A DNA stretch of 52,172 nucleotides, taken from assembly GCA_964408425.1 (NCBI GenBank), contig CAYOZI010000003.1, positions 1 to 52,172 of the forward strand. The letters are read 5' to 3'. The translations under genes and the position numbers were made by a program. Source of the stretch: UBA10210 sp964408425. Lineage in GTDB: Archaea > Micrarchaeota > Micrarchaeia > Norongarragalinales > Norongarragalinaceae. This document shows, piece after piece, positions 34,580 through 42,768 of the stretch (positions are counted from its first letter, which is position 1; each line of letters begins with the position of its first letter). Below the pieces are notes generated by a model. The model saw nothing but the letters and a program-made list of their open reading frames with translations. It was not told the origin of the DNA and did not search any database.

Positions 34580-35647
34580 TCAGAATCCGATTACGGGTAA
34601 GCCGACGGATTCGTTGACCGAGTGTTTCCTGCGGTCGTCGTGAGACAACACGTGGGGAGAGTTTACGCCCGTAACGACGCTCGTTACCACGATCTTGTCG
34701 CCCATTTCGGGATTTACCCTAGCGCCCCATTTCACGTAAGCGTTGTCGTCGAACGAATCCGTAATTCCCTCGCCGATGGAAATCGCGTCTTTCAGCGTCA
34801 GCGTAGAGCCGCCGTGAATCAAAACCAGCGCTCCCTTGCTTCCCCTGTAATCGACATCCAACAAGGGATGGTCGAGAGTCGATTTGATCGCCTGGTCAAC
34901 ACGATTGCTTCCGCTTCCCTCGCCGATGCTTATCATAGCGTCTCCGGCATTGCCCATTATCATGCGTAAATCCGCGAAATCTATATTCACGAGCGACGGG
35001 AGCATGATCGTGTCGGCTATGCCTTTCACCGCCTTCGCAACCAGAGTATCCGCGACTGCGAACGCCTGGTTCATCGGAAGGTTAGGAACGTACTCCACGA
35101 GCCTGTTGTTGTCGATTATGACCGTCGTGTCGCAATGCTCTCGCAATGCATCCAAACCCCAGTCAGCCTTAGTCAAACGAGCGCGTTCCAAAGCAAACGG
35201 GTAAGTGACCATTCCGACGACGATCGCGCCTTGTTCCTTGGCGATTTGCGCGACTATCGGCGCTGCGCCTGTTCCGGTTCCCCCGCCCATTCCTGCGGTG
35301 ATGAAAACCAGTTCGCTGTTAGCCAACGCCTCTGCAATCTTGTCGCGGCTTTGCTCGGCGGCTTTCATTCCGATTTCCGGAAATCCGCCCGCTCCCAATC
35401 CGCGCGTCAATTGCGCTCCAATCAAAAACCGCCTATCGGCTTCGATCATTGACAAGTGTTTTTGGTCGGTGTTGATGGCCATCGTCTTTGCGCTTTCGAT
35501 GCCCATCTTATGCAAACGGTGCACTGAATTCGTTCCAGCCCCGCCTACTCCGACTACGGTTATTTGCACTTTGGAAGTTCCAAAGTCCTTTGCTTTCTGC
35601 TCCGCGCTCGGGTTCGTGCGCAGGGCGTCCGAAATCAAACTATCCAT
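34580..35647 (-). CDS. ftsZ: FtsZ cell-division GTPase (downstream paralog)
   Basis: A 355-residue tubulin-fold GTPase that polymerises at the division site. Seen are VVGVGGAGTNSV, the signature GGGTGTGAAP (121-127), NNRL, and the T7 catalytic loop NIDFADLR (Asn221, Asp223, Asp226). The end is short and hydrophobic (VGLPVIGF), a possible partner-binding peptide. Overall it resembles archaeal FtsZ2 (VEYVPNLP, HPLLDVDYRG), but I do not assign the class firmly. Start supported by GGAGTGATG. It follows its paralog by 94 bases. Confidence 0.95.
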   Translation of the reverse strand: MDSLISDALRTNPSAEQKAKDFGTSKVQITVVGVGGAGTNSVHRLHKMGIESAKTMAINTDQKHLSMIEADRRFLIGAQLTRGLGAGGFPEIGMKAAEQSRDKIAEALANSELVFITAGMGGGTGTGAAPIVAQIAKEQGAIVVGMVTYPFALERARLTKADWGLDALREHCDTTVIIDNNRLVEYVPNLPMNQAFAVADTLVAKAVKGIADTIMLPSLVNIDFADLRMIMGNAGDAMISIGEGSGSNRVDQAIKSTLDHPLLDVDYRGSKGALVLIHGGSTLTLKDAISIGEGITDSFDDNAYVKWGARVNPEMGDKIVVTSVVTGVNSPHVLSHDDRRKHSVNESVGLPVIGF

Positions 35648-35741
35648 TTTACATCACTCCGGTGGGTTTTTTCAACGATTTTCCTTTCTTTCTCGCGCCT
35701 CTCTCAAAAAAACAAAAAAGAAAAAAATGGTTTTTTCACGC

Positions 35742-36803
35742 TCAGCCTATGATTTCGATTTCGTAAGCGTGCTTTTGTGCTGCGGGCTTGGGCTCGGTTT
35801 TTCCGACGATCTGGTGGCTCTTGATTCCCGTCACTATGGCGGTAATCTCGAGCTTTCCGTCGTATTCGGGAATCAACCTCGCGCCCCACTTCACGGAAGC
35901 GGTCGGGTCCATCGAACCGGTAATCATCTCTCCGGCCTTGATGGCGTCTCCGAGAGTCAAGTCCGCTCCACCTGCAATGTGGATCAACGCGCCCTTGGCC
36001 CCGTCCAAATCAACATCCAGCAAGCGGTTCTTCAGAACGCCTTCTGCAGCGTCTTCAACCTTGCTCGCCCCTTTTCCGGTTCCAACGGCAATCATTCCCA
36101 CGTCGCCATGACCCATTATTGCGCGAACGTCGGCAAAGTCAATGTTCACGAGGGAGGGCTGCGTGATGGTGAAAACCAATCCGCCGACCGCCTTCGCGAG
36201 TATTTCATCGGCTACGAGGAAAGCTTGGTTCATAGGCAGGTTCGGAACTAGTTGCACAAGCCGGTTGTTGTCCAAGATGATGACGCTGTCCGCCACTTCC
36301 CTCAGTTTTGCGATTCCCTCGTCGGCCTTCGTAACCCTGGCCCTCTCGAGAGCAAACGGGTAAGTAACCATGGCAACGACGATTGCTCCCTGGTCTTTCG
36401 CGATTTGCGCTATGATAGGAGCTGAACCCGTTCCGGTTCCTCCTCCCATTCCTGCGCACAGGAATACCAAGTGAGCTCCGCTCAATTCCTTTTCCAGAAT
36501 CTCGCGGTCCACTTCGGCGCATCGCGCTCCGACGTCGGGAAACCCTCCGGCTCCCAATCCCTTGGTTATGCTCTTTCCAATCAATATTTTCTTGATAGAA
36601 TCGTCAAGCATGTTCAAATGCTGCCTGTCGGTGTTGCAGGCTACCAATTCAGCGCCCTTAACGTTCAAGCGCTTCAAGCGTTGGACGGTGTTATTCCCTC
36701 CGCCTCCGCATCCTACAACGGCTATTTTTATTTCTTCATAGTCTTTTCCGGATGAAGTTGCTTCGGCAGGTTTCTGCAGAGCGCTCTTCACAATGTCCTC
36801 CAT
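35742..36803 (-). CDS. ftsZ: FtsZ cell-division GTPase (upstream paralog)
   Basis: A 353-residue FtsZ with VVGCGGGGNNTV, the GTP signature GGGTGTGSAP (120-126), ILDNNRL and the T7 loop NIDFADVR (Asn220, Asp222, Asp225), all catalytic residues present. Its tail ends HAYEIEIIG. Archaea commonly carry FtsZ1 and FtsZ2 with separate tasks in division; here both are side by side and probably share a transcript. A TATA-like TTTATAAA at about 36905-36912 would give a leader of about 75 bases. Confidence 0.95.
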   Translation of the reverse strand: MEDIVKSALQKPAEATSSGKDYEEIKIAVVGCGGGGNNTVQRLKRLNVKGAELVACNTDRQHLNMLDDSIKKILIGKSITKGLGAGGFPDVGARCAEVDREILEKELSGAHLVFLCAGMGGGTGTGSAPIIAQIAKDQGAIVVAMVTYPFALERARVTKADEGIAKLREVADSVIILDNNRLVQLVPNLPMNQAFLVADEILAKAVGGLVFTITQPSLVNIDFADVRAIMGHGDVGMIAVGTGKGASKVEDAAEGVLKNRLLDVDLDGAKGALIHIAGGADLTLGDAIKAGEMITGSMDPTASVKWGARLIPEYDGKLEITAIVTGIKSHQIVGKTEPKPAAQKHAYEIEIIG

Positions 36804-37165
36804 GGTTTATCGCCTCTTTTTTGGTGGGTTTTTTCTACAAACACATCTCTCTCTTCTACCTTTGAAGCGAGAGCGTCTGCAGTGAAAAGCAAACGAATAC
36901 GCGCTTTATAAACCTTTATCTTCCACAAATATGTTTCCATAGGTTTCGAGCTTTTGCAATCGGGAAAAATTAGGAACAGGTTTTTGCAAAGAAAAGCCCG
37001 CTCGGCGCATATCGGGGCATATGTTTTTATATGCGTTTTTGTTGATTTAGGCTTGCTGAAGTTCTTTTTACGGTTTCAAGCCGGGTTGCGGGGAGTTTGG
37101 AGGAAAACAGGGAGAAAAAGCGTTTTTGAAAAATAAAAAAAGTTTTTGAAAGGTGGTTTTGCGAA
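36804..37165. other. Divergent intergenic region between ftsZ and the toxin-antitoxin module
   Basis: 362 bases without a gene. On the ftsZ side it holds a TATA-like TTTATAAA (about 36905-36912). On the other side lie the GCATAT repeats and an overlapping TATA-like TTTTTATATG (37022-37033), then a G-rich stretch, an A/T-rich stretch (about 37126-37146) that could be a second promoter, and AAAGGTGG just before the antitoxin start. No other structure or reading frame stood out. Confidence 0.6.
37007..37034. promoter_or_regulatory. GCATAT half-site array, candidate RHH operator
   Basis: GCATAT occurs at 37007-37012 and 37017-37022, ten bases apart, and its complement ATATGC at 37029-37034. The last site overlaps a TATA-like element (TTTTTATATG). 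Ribbon-helix-helix antitoxins bind such six-base half-sites one helical turn apart and repress their own operon. The site lies about 130 bases before the antitoxin ATG, which implies a leader of about 110 bases. Confidence 0.4.
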
Positions 37166-37345
37166 ATGCCCGATTCCGAATCGTTTCTCGTAACAGTTCC
37201 TCTGGATTGGAATTTGAAGGAACACGCAGAGGAAAAAAGAAAATTCCCTTCGGTGCAGGATTTAATCAGGGAATTGATACGAAGGGATATAGAAATCTGG
37301 GACAAGGACCAGAAAGAAAGCGAAAGCAAGACGAACGGAAAGTGA
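37166..37345 (+). CDS. Ribbon-helix-helix antitoxin
   Basis: A 59-residue protein: an N-terminal strand SFLVTVPLDW, helix LKEHAEEKRKF, a turn with PSVQ, and helix DLIRELIRRDIEIW, the ribbon-helix-helix pattern of CopG-like antitoxins. A charged tail (DKDQKESESKTNGK) would bind the toxin. The start has AAAGGTGG upstream at a normal distance. It ends 10 bases before the Doc-like gene. The RHH half would bind the operator, probably the GCATAT sites upstream. Confidence 0.75.
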   Translation: MPDSESFLVTVPLDWNLKEHAEEKRKFPSVQDLIRELIRRDIEIWDKDQKESESKTNGK

Positions 37346-37355
37346 AAACGGACGA

Positions 37356-37799
37356 ATGCCTGCTGAAATAATTCACCTTCACCAAAACGTCATTAGGGAA
37401 ATAAACAAACTGGTTATAACCCAATTCGGTGGAGAAAGAGGACTGGTAAACGAAAGTAGCGTAGAATTCATTGCGGAAAGAGTCAAAACTTTGCATGAAA
37501 AACTCGAATTTCGCGAAAAAATAGTAGGTAAAGCGGCATTTTACCTTTTTCAAATCGTCAGAGAACGCCATCCATTTACCGACGGAAACAAGAGGACTGG
37601 AATCATTGCTACTGAGTTTTTCTTGTTTATGAACGGACACTCGCTGAAATACGCTCAAAAGGAAAGGGAAAAATTTCTGTTGGAACTGGCTAGCAAGAAA
37701 AAATCTTCCAAGCAGACTGCAGAATGGGTTAGGAACGGAATCACAGAAGAACTTGCGATGCCAGCAAACCTCGACGCGTACAGGCAAAAAAAGGTATAA
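37356..37799 (+). CDS. Doc-type Fic-fold toxin
   Basis: A 147-residue Fic/Doc-fold protein with HPFTDGNKRTG (His72 to Arg80). The lysine in the NKR position is the Doc type, where Doc is a kinase of elongation factor Tu; Fic AMPylases have GNGR instead. N-terminal features (IIHLHQNVIREI, GERGLVNESSVEFIAERV) match Doc, as does the length. The antitoxin is RHH instead of the usual Phd. The target in an archaeon would be the elongation factor homolog; this is inference. Confidence 0.88.
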   Translation: MPAEIIHLHQNVIREINKLVITQFGGERGLVNESSVEFIAERVKTLHEKLEFREKIVGKAAFYLFQIVRERHPFTDGNKRTGIIATEFFLFMNGHSLKYAQKEREKFLLELASKKKSSKQTAEWVRNGITEELAMPANLDAYRQKKV

Positions 37800-37824
37800 A
37801 AGCACTCAAAGAGAAGAAGTAGTT

Positions 37825-37905
37825 ATGACGAAAAAAGAAGAAAACATATTGAAATACTTGCTAAAGAAAAACAAAAAGCTAATGGAAGCGTTAGCCACCA
37901 AATAA
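37825..37905 (+). CDS. Possible 26-residue basic peptide
   Basis: ATG at 37825 to TAA at 37905 encodes MTKKEENILKYLLKKNKKL and seven more residues, a possible amphipathic basic helix. It lies 25 bases after the toxin gene and just before the convergent ligase gene. A purine-rich GAGAAGAAG precedes it. A chance frame is quite possible. Confidence 0.2.
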   Translation: MTKKEENILKYLLKKNKKLMEALATK

Positions 37906-37907
37906 AT

Positions 37908-39641
37908 TCACGAGAACTTCCCCTGCATTTCAAAGAGTTCTTCAATCTCCTTTTCAGTCGTAGCCTGCGTCGGGCTTTTGTCCTCGCGGATTTTCACCAA
38001 GCGAGGGAATCTCAGCGCCAAACCTTCTTTCCCCCGCATTCCCGCAGTATGCACAGGGCTTTTCGTTATCTCGTCGGCATTTATTTCCACGACGATTTTA
38101 GGCTGGACCCAGACGTCCGCTTTTATCAGCGCGTCGACGTTCTTCGGCTTTTCCTTCAAAGAGATTTTCGAAAGCGTTTTTTCGAACCAAGTCATCTGCT
38201 CTTCGGAAAAGCCCGTTCCGATCTTGCAGATGGTCCTGAACCTGCCGTTTTTTTCGTCATACACAGCAGCCAGCAAACCGCCCAACCCGAATTTAGTCCT
38301 CTTCCCCTTGCCCAGATAATATCCCACGATTACCCCGTCGACCGTATCCGTCAACCCGGCGGCATAGGATTTTTTCAGCTTGATCCAAGCGAACTTGCGA
38401 GCCCCTGCGGTATAAGGGGCATTCAAATCTTTAGCGATTATTCCCTCCAGCCCCTCTCCGACCACTTCCTCGAAGAAATCCTGCAGGTCAAGGGGAGTTT
38501 TAGCCGTGATCTGCTGCGAGGGCATCACCGTTTTCCCGTTCCCGAAAGCCTGTTTCAAAACCTTTCTTCTTTTCGAATATGGGGATTCGGTGTAATCTTT
38601 CCCGTCCAAAAGCAAAACGTCGAAAACGAAAAACTTGAGGGGCAATAATTTTGCTTTTTCCTCGACCCCGTGCTTTCGCTTGCGCTGTATCGTCGCTTGG
38701 AACGGAAGGAATTTTTTGGTTTTCTCGTTGAACGCAATCGCCTCTCCCTCGATTATGAAATCCTTCAATTTCAATTTCCTGAATTCGGAAACCAGATCCG
38801 GAAACATGTGCGTCATCTTCTCGAGGCGGCGCGAGTAAATCTCAACTTTCTCCCCCTGCTTGTGCACCTGCAAACGGAAACCGTCGTACTTCGCATCAAC
38901 TGCGCACTCGCCGAGTTTAGCAATTATTTCCTCTGCGTCCGGCAGTCTTTCAGCGAGAGCCGGCTGGATTGGCGAGAACGGCTTCGCTTTCAGATGCTTC
39001 AATCCGTCCAGCCCTTTTTCCAAAAACAATTCCGCCACGAGCCCCAAGTCGCTGGAAAAGTTGTAAGCCTTCTCGAGAACCGGCCTCAAGGATTTGTCTT
39101 TCGCCTTCAAAACGCTCAGCGCGTCTATCACGGTCGCCTCTCCCGCGCCTAACCGCTGTTTCCCCGTTACGTAACGAATAAGGTGCTTGGCTTCCACGGG
39201 AGTCGCGCTGCCCAGCAAATCGGCGAGTAGTTTTATTTTCAATTCCTGGCTGCCGGAACCCCCCGACATTGCGATTTTGTAGAAATTGTCGTAAACCTTT
39301 TCCGTCGACAATTTCCCTCCTCCCAGGCTGCGCTGCGTTTTCCCCTTCAAAAACTCTTGCGCCGTGTCGCCCAAATCACCCGTTTTCCGGTAATGGGCTT
39401 CCACTTCCCTCGCGGTTTTCCCCGAAACTAGGGCTATGGATCGCATGCATAATTTGTCGCCCATTCCCAATTCGATTCCGTAATGCTGCGGGACGAGGAC
39501 ACCTGTAATCAGATAGACTATCTGCTTTACGTTTTTGGGCGTGCATTCGGAAAACAGTTCCGCCAGGTCGTCGGTTATTTCCAAGCGTTTGGACGTGGCG
39601 GATAGTTTTTCGAATATTTCCGCCAGCCGAGAAAAGTCCAT
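37908..39641 (-). CDS. lig: ATP-dependent DNA ligase
   Basis: About 577 residues of the archaeal/eukaryotic ligase I type, sealing nicks in replication and repair. Seen are the all-helical N-terminal DNA-binding domain, the nucleotidyl-lysine in AVDAKYDGFRLQVH, FIIEGEAIAFN (motif III), LEGIIAKDLNAPY (motif IV), FAWIKLKKSY (motif V), and the OB-fold domain with MRGKEGLALRFPRLVKIRED. The frame opens at 39683, but the TATA-like TTTAAATAAA lies inside that extension, 30 bases before the ATG at 39641, and relatives begin near MDFSRLAEIFEKL. The later start is therefore chosen. Confidence 0.95.
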   Translation of the reverse strand: MDFSRLAEIFEKLSATSKRLEITDDLAELFSECTPKNVKQIVYLITGVLVPQHYGIELGMGDKLCMRSIALVSGKTAREVEAHYRKTGDLGDTAQEFLKGKTQRSLGGGKLSTEKVYDNFYKIAMSGGSGSQELKIKLLADLLGSATPVEAKHLIRYVTGKQRLGAGEATVIDALSVLKAKDKSLRPVLEKAYNFSSDLGLVAELFLEKGLDGLKHLKAKPFSPIQPALAERLPDAEEIIAKLGECAVDAKYDGFRLQVHKQGEKVEIYSRRLEKMTHMFPDLVSEFRKLKLKDFIIEGEAIAFNEKTKKFLPFQATIQRKRKHGVEEKAKLLPLKFFVFDVLLLDGKDYTESPYSKRRKVLKQAFGNGKTVMPSQQITAKTPLDLQDFFEEVVGEGLEGIIAKDLNAPYTAGARKFAWIKLKKSYAAGLTDTVDGVIVGYYLGKGKRTKFGLGGLLAAVYDEKNGRFRTICKIGTGFSEEQMTWFEKTLSKISLKEKPKNVDALIKADVWVQPKIVVEINADEITKSPVHTAGMRGKEGLALRFPRLVKIREDKSPTQATTEKEIEELFEMQGKFS

Positions 39642-39643
39642 GG

Positions 39644-39675
39644 TTTTTATTAAAGCGGCAGGGGATTTATTTAAA
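39644..39675. promoter_or_regulatory. Overlapping divergent promoters for ligase and the TraB-like gene
   Basis: TTTAAATAAA (minus strand, 39675-39666) serves the ligase start at 39641. TTTTTATTAAAG (plus strand, 39644-39655) lies about 38 bases before the TraB-like ATG at 39688. Each box falls next to the other gene's start, so the two genes cannot easily be transcribed at the same time. Confidence 0.4.
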
Positions 39676-39687
39676 ACGGTCATAACA

Positions 39688-40434
39688 ATGAAAAGGCTAA
39701 TAATAGTCGGGGTAGCTCACAAGACAGAACACCCTAGTTTTCAAAAAACGTTAGAATGGATCGATAAAAATGTTAAACCAGGAATGAGAGTTGGCGTGGA
39801 AGAACGGCCATATTATAAATTTGGAGAATCGAACTCAGACAAGTTTTTTGAAAAGGTAACAGACCACATCCTCAAAAAAAGGGCGCAACCTATTCCAATA
39901 GATGTTCGGGAAGAACACACCCATCAAGCAGAAAAAATAATTACCGATCTAGCGAAGAACTTTATAATCGGTTCAGAAGAGGCGGATATCCAAATAGATT
40001 ATGCAGAGAAACGAAACGCCCTAGAAATGCAAAAAAAAATCGATAGCAGTAGAATAGATTTAGCCAGGTTTATTCGGGCACTGAACCCAAGAAAGGCAGA
40101 AACATGGAGAAAAAAGTATGAGAAAGTGTTAGGCGAGTTAGAAAAGCGAGAGGAAGAAGAAATAATGGCGTTTCGCAGGCAAAAACCTCGCTCAATGAAC
40201 TGGATTCATATTTCGACTCTACGAAGCAAGATTATGCTTGAAAAAAGCTTGAAACACAAGTTGGATGTTGCCATAATGGGCGTAGCTCATGCGCAGGACA
40301 TTGAAGAATTCGCCCCGCACGTCGAAAAAGAGGTTGTTTACTTGATGGATGAGAAAGCACGGCAAAACCCGTTAAGTGAAGAGGATAAAGAGATTTGGAG
40401 AAAGAAGTTTGCGAGGATAAAGCCTAAAAAATAA
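39688..40434 (+). CDS. TraB/TIKI-superfamily-like protein, AT-rich gene
   Basis: About 248 residues. Two GVAH motifs, VGVAHKTEH near the start and MGVAHAQDIE near the end, bracket a helical basic region (KILGELEKREEEEIMAFRRQ-like). This arrangement resembles TraB/PrgY/TIKI proteins, which use paired GxxH motifs in a metal site. The assignment is tentative. The open frame starts at 39535, but its first 51 codons lie antisense to the ligase gene; the ATG at 39688 is the natural start. The codon use (ATA, TTA, AGA, AAT) is clearly more AT-rich than the neighbours, which suggests transfer. Confidence 0.5.
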   Translation: MKRLIIVGVAHKTEHPSFQKTLEWIDKNVKPGMRVGVEERPYYKFGESNSDKFFEKVTDHILKKRAQPIPIDVREEHTHQAEKIITDLAKNFIIGSEEADIQIDYAEKRNALEMQKKIDSSRIDLARFIRALNPRKAETWRKKYEKVLGELEKREEEEIMAFRRQKPRSMNWIHISTLRSKIMLEKSLKHKLDVAIMGVAHAQDIEEFAPHVEKEVVYLMDEKARQNPLSEEDKEIWRKKFARIKPKK

Positions 40435-40452
40435 TTTGGGGAAAATCAGGGC

Positions 40453-40707
40453 TTAGTACTCGCCGCTTCCGGAATCGCCTTCGAAATCGCCCGCGTCGTC
40501 ATCCCAATCAGCCTTCCACTCGGGATTCTCGAGCTTGTTCCAGTCGAAGGAAAACTTGTCCCGCCCTTTCTTTCCCTTTCCGCGCCCTTTCAGCAGCTTG
40601 GGTTTTCTGGAACCCGCCTTTCGGGAAACTTTCTTTGAAGATTTTTTTTTCATGGTTTTCCTTCTCGCTGATTTCGATTTCGCCTTTCCCTTCTTTTTCC
40701 TCGCCAT
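40453..40707 (-). CDS. Small bipolar protein: basic N-terminus, acidic C-terminus
   Basis: 84 residues. About 1-50 are extremely basic (runs of KKK, ARRK, GRGKGKKGR), and the rest is acidic with tryptophans (DFDWNKLENPEW-like, ADWDDDAGDFEGDSG). The shape suggests RNA or DNA binding with a self-masking acidic tail. No family recognised. Confidence 0.6.
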   Translation of the reverse strand: MARKKKGKAKSKSARRKTMKKKSSKKVSRKAGSRKPKLLKGRGKGKKGRDKFSFDWNKLENPEWKADWDDDAGDFEGDSGSGEY

Positions 40708-40836
40708 TTTTCCCCTCTTGCCCCCTTAAAACTTGAAGAAATAAAGCGCTCGGGTATAAAAACGTTGCTTCTATTCCCCTTCAGGAGAGGGAATAAAAAC
40801 CAAAAACAGCCAAAGAAAAAAAGGAGGCTTTGCGGA

Positions 40837-41421
40837 ATGTACGTTGAAAGAAACTCGGCGGCAAGAAAAATCGCCTTGAACCCCGAGGGGGAACGGAGAA
40901 TGCTCGGCGCTTTGAAAAGCCATTACGAGAAAAATCCCGGTTTTTGGAGCCAGGTTCAGGAAAACCTCGTGACGAAAGCCAAAGTTGCGGTCAAACAGCC
41001 TGTCGAATACTCGATTTTCTTTACGCTTACGTCCATAATCCCTTTCATCGACGAGACTACCGCCGCGGCGTTGACAAACAAGTTTTCCAGGGACGTTCTG
41101 CATTCAAGCGGGTTCCAAGCCCCGCATCCGGAAACGCCCGAATACAAGAATTTGCTTAAAGTCGTCGCTTCCGCCAAAACCGGTCAGTTCCAGCCTTTCT
41201 CAAGAAACGCGTTGGAGAGAAACGAGTTTGCAACCGCATTGTCCCAAGCTAGAAGAACTTCCACGCCGCCCATTCCGGTTTTTGAGGCCAGGCGGCCTAC
41301 TTTCAACGCCGCCGCAGTCCGCGTAAACCAAAGCCTGTTGGGAAAACTCAAGCACTACCAATCCTTAACTGCGAGAAAACCAGTCAAGCCCGTGCTTCCG
41401 GCGAGAAGGAGACTTCTTTAA
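40837..41421 (+). CDS. Unknown soluble protein at the head of the membrane-protein cluster
   Basis: About 194 residues with a strong ribosome site (AAGGAGG, seven bases before the ATG), the clearest in the window. An in-frame extension to 40765 lacks such a signal. The N-terminal half has one hydrophobic stretch (EYSIFFTLTSIIPFIDETTAAALT) and the C-terminal third is basic, Pro/Arg-rich (FEARRPTFNAAA, then PVKPVLPARRRLL). Nothing in it is recognised. It runs in the same direction as the membrane genes that begin 35 bases later. Confidence 0.6.
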   Translation: MYVERNSAARKIALNPEGERRMLGALKSHYEKNPGFWSQVQENLVTKAKVAVKQPVEYSIFFTLTSIIPFIDETTAAALTNKFSRDVLHSSGFQAPHPETPEYKNLLKVVASAKTGQFQPFSRNALERNEFATALSQARRTSTPPIPVFEARRPTFNAAAVRVNQSLLGKLKHYQSLTARKPVKPVLPARRRLL

Positions 41422-41456
41422 ATTCTTCTTTTCCTTAATCCCCTGCGATAGAGAAA

Positions 41457-41903
41457 ATGAATTCATTCATCATCCTGGGAATAGTGGTTTTCGCCATTTC
41501 CTTTGCAGGCGTATATTACGTCAATTACACCGCCGAAACGCCTTATTCATTCACGCCTCCTTACTATTTTGCTATCGGCGACATGATGAGCCAGATCAAC
41601 GCGTTCCTCTTCGTCTTCATCGTATCAGCCGCCTTCTTCGGGCTGGCGGTGCCCATAGCGCTGGGCATCGAGGGCTTGAAATACGCGTCCCTATTGTCAA
41701 CCGCTTCAATGCCGGCTTTCGACTTGCTTTTCGCCATCCCCCAGCTTTTTGCGGCTTATTCCGCTTCACTGCTGGGACAAGGAGCCGTAGAGGATTACCA
41801 GGGAAGGGGAAGCGTTTTCGCGTACTGGAGCGATTCCGTAAAATGGTTCGTGGTAGGGGCGGTAATGCTCGGAATACTGTGGCTGGCAAGGCCGTATTTC
41901 TAG
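41457..41903 (+). CDS. Membrane protein 1 of the cluster (4 TM)
   Basis: 148 residues with four predicted membrane helices (about 3-25, 47-69, 78-104 and 126-145). The third carries LGIEGLKYASLLSTASM followed by FDLLFAIPQLFAAYSASLLG, and the loop after it is polar (GAVEDYQGRGSVFAYW). A TATA-like TTTAAATT overlaps the stop of the previous gene about 35 bases upstream. No family recognised, though the amphipathic third region recalls SpoIIM-like proteins. The next gene starts 9 bases after the stop. Confidence 0.65.
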   Translation: MNSFIILGIVVFAISFAGVYYVNYTAETPYSFTPPYYFAIGDMMSQINAFLFVFIVSAAFFGLAVPIALGIEGLKYASLLSTASMPAFDLLFAIPQLFAAYSASLLGQGAVEDYQGRGSVFAYWSDSVKWFVVGAVMLGILWLARPYF

Positions 41904-41912
41904 GGGAATAAA

Positions 41913-42386
41913 ATGATTGAAACTTTTTTCGCAAGCGCTTTTTCGAACCTTCTTTTTTTCGGCGGGGTTCTGGAAACCCTCGGAGAACTGGATTTCGTCA
42001 TCCGCGTGATGGTTTTCTCGTATCTCTTGTTCTGGATGTACATGACGTTCATGCCAGCCAAGGCCGAACTACTGTTCGGAATATCCGGAATAGCCGTCGG
42101 ATACCTGGTTTTCGCTCACGGCGTTTCCCTGACGCTTTTGGTCTTGTTCTTCCTGTTCTTCGTGGTGCTCGGGTCGCAAATACAAATGATTTTGATGTTC
42201 GGGGTTTTGCCGTTGTTGGGATACCAGTATGCTGGAGATAGGTTCGTGAAGGCGGATGCTGTTCATGGCAGCGCTTCCAGCGCCGAAGCGCTCACCAACC
42301 AGTATTACAACCCGGGAATGGCAATGGGGCAGGTCGAGGAAGAGCAGGCGCAAATGCAAAGACAGCAGTACAGGAGGATGATGTGA
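41913..42386 (+). CDS. Membrane protein 2 of the cluster
   Basis: 157 residues with about four hydrophobic helices in the first 105, then a cytoplasmic-looking tail rich in Ala, Ser, Gln and Met (SASSAEALTNQYYNPGMAMG and QMQRQQYRRMM). Unrecognised. The next start follows after one base, so the two are translated together. Confidence 0.65.
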   Translation: MIETFFASAFSNLLFFGGVLETLGELDFVIRVMVFSYLLFWMYMTFMPAKAELLFGISGIAVGYLVFAHGVSLTLLVLFFLFFVVLGSQIQMILMFGVLPLLGYQYAGDRFVKADAVHGSASSAEALTNQYYNPGMAMGQVEEEQAQMQRQQYRRMM

Positions 42387-42387
42387 A

Positions 42388-42729
42388 ATGATTGAAACGG
42401 TTTTTCCCATCGTTTTCCTCTCTATAATCGACGACATCGTGAATATTTTGACATGGGGATGGTGGATCTGGCTTTTCTTCATCGCATGGTTTTACTACAA
42501 GTGGGCGCAAGACCACCTGAGCTTTTCGCCCCTTCTCACAATAGCGGTCGGCGGGATTTTGGTGTATTTTCTCGTGATAGAACACCCGTTCATCGGAAGC
42601 GTGAGTGTGCTGTTTTGGACGCTGTTGATGAGCGGAATACTCTGGTTATTGCCGATGATAACCGCGTTCTTCAACACGGTCATGCCCAAGCCGCCGGTGC
42701 AGCCGAAAATGCCGGGGCAGCAGTATTGA
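42388..42729 (+). CDS. Membrane protein 3 of the cluster (3 TM)
   Basis: 113 residues with three hydrophobic helices: one containing WGWWIWLFFIAWFYYKW, LTIAVGGILVYFLVI and VLFWTLLMSGILWLLPMITAFF. It ends in a Pro/Met-rich tail (PKPPVQPKMPGQQY). Its first residues (MIETVFPIV) resemble the start of membrane protein 2 (MIETFFASA). No family recognised. Confidence 0.65.
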   Translation: MIETVFPIVFLSIIDDIVNILTWGWWIWLFFIAWFYYKWAQDHLSFSPLLTIAVGGILVYFLVIEHPFIGSVSVLFWTLLMSGILWLLPMITAFFNTVMPKPPVQPKMPGQQY

Positions 42730-42768
42730 GTTGATTTCAAACATAGGAAAAAAGGGGTTGAGAAAAAA

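Noticed and set aside
35205..36251. 348-residue plus-strand frame spanning both ftsZ genes
   Set aside because: It runs antisense across two complete FtsZ genes and the space between, and has no motif.
39642..39683. Ligase start at 39683
   Set aside because: The likely TATA box lies inside this extension, and relatives begin near the methionine at 39641.
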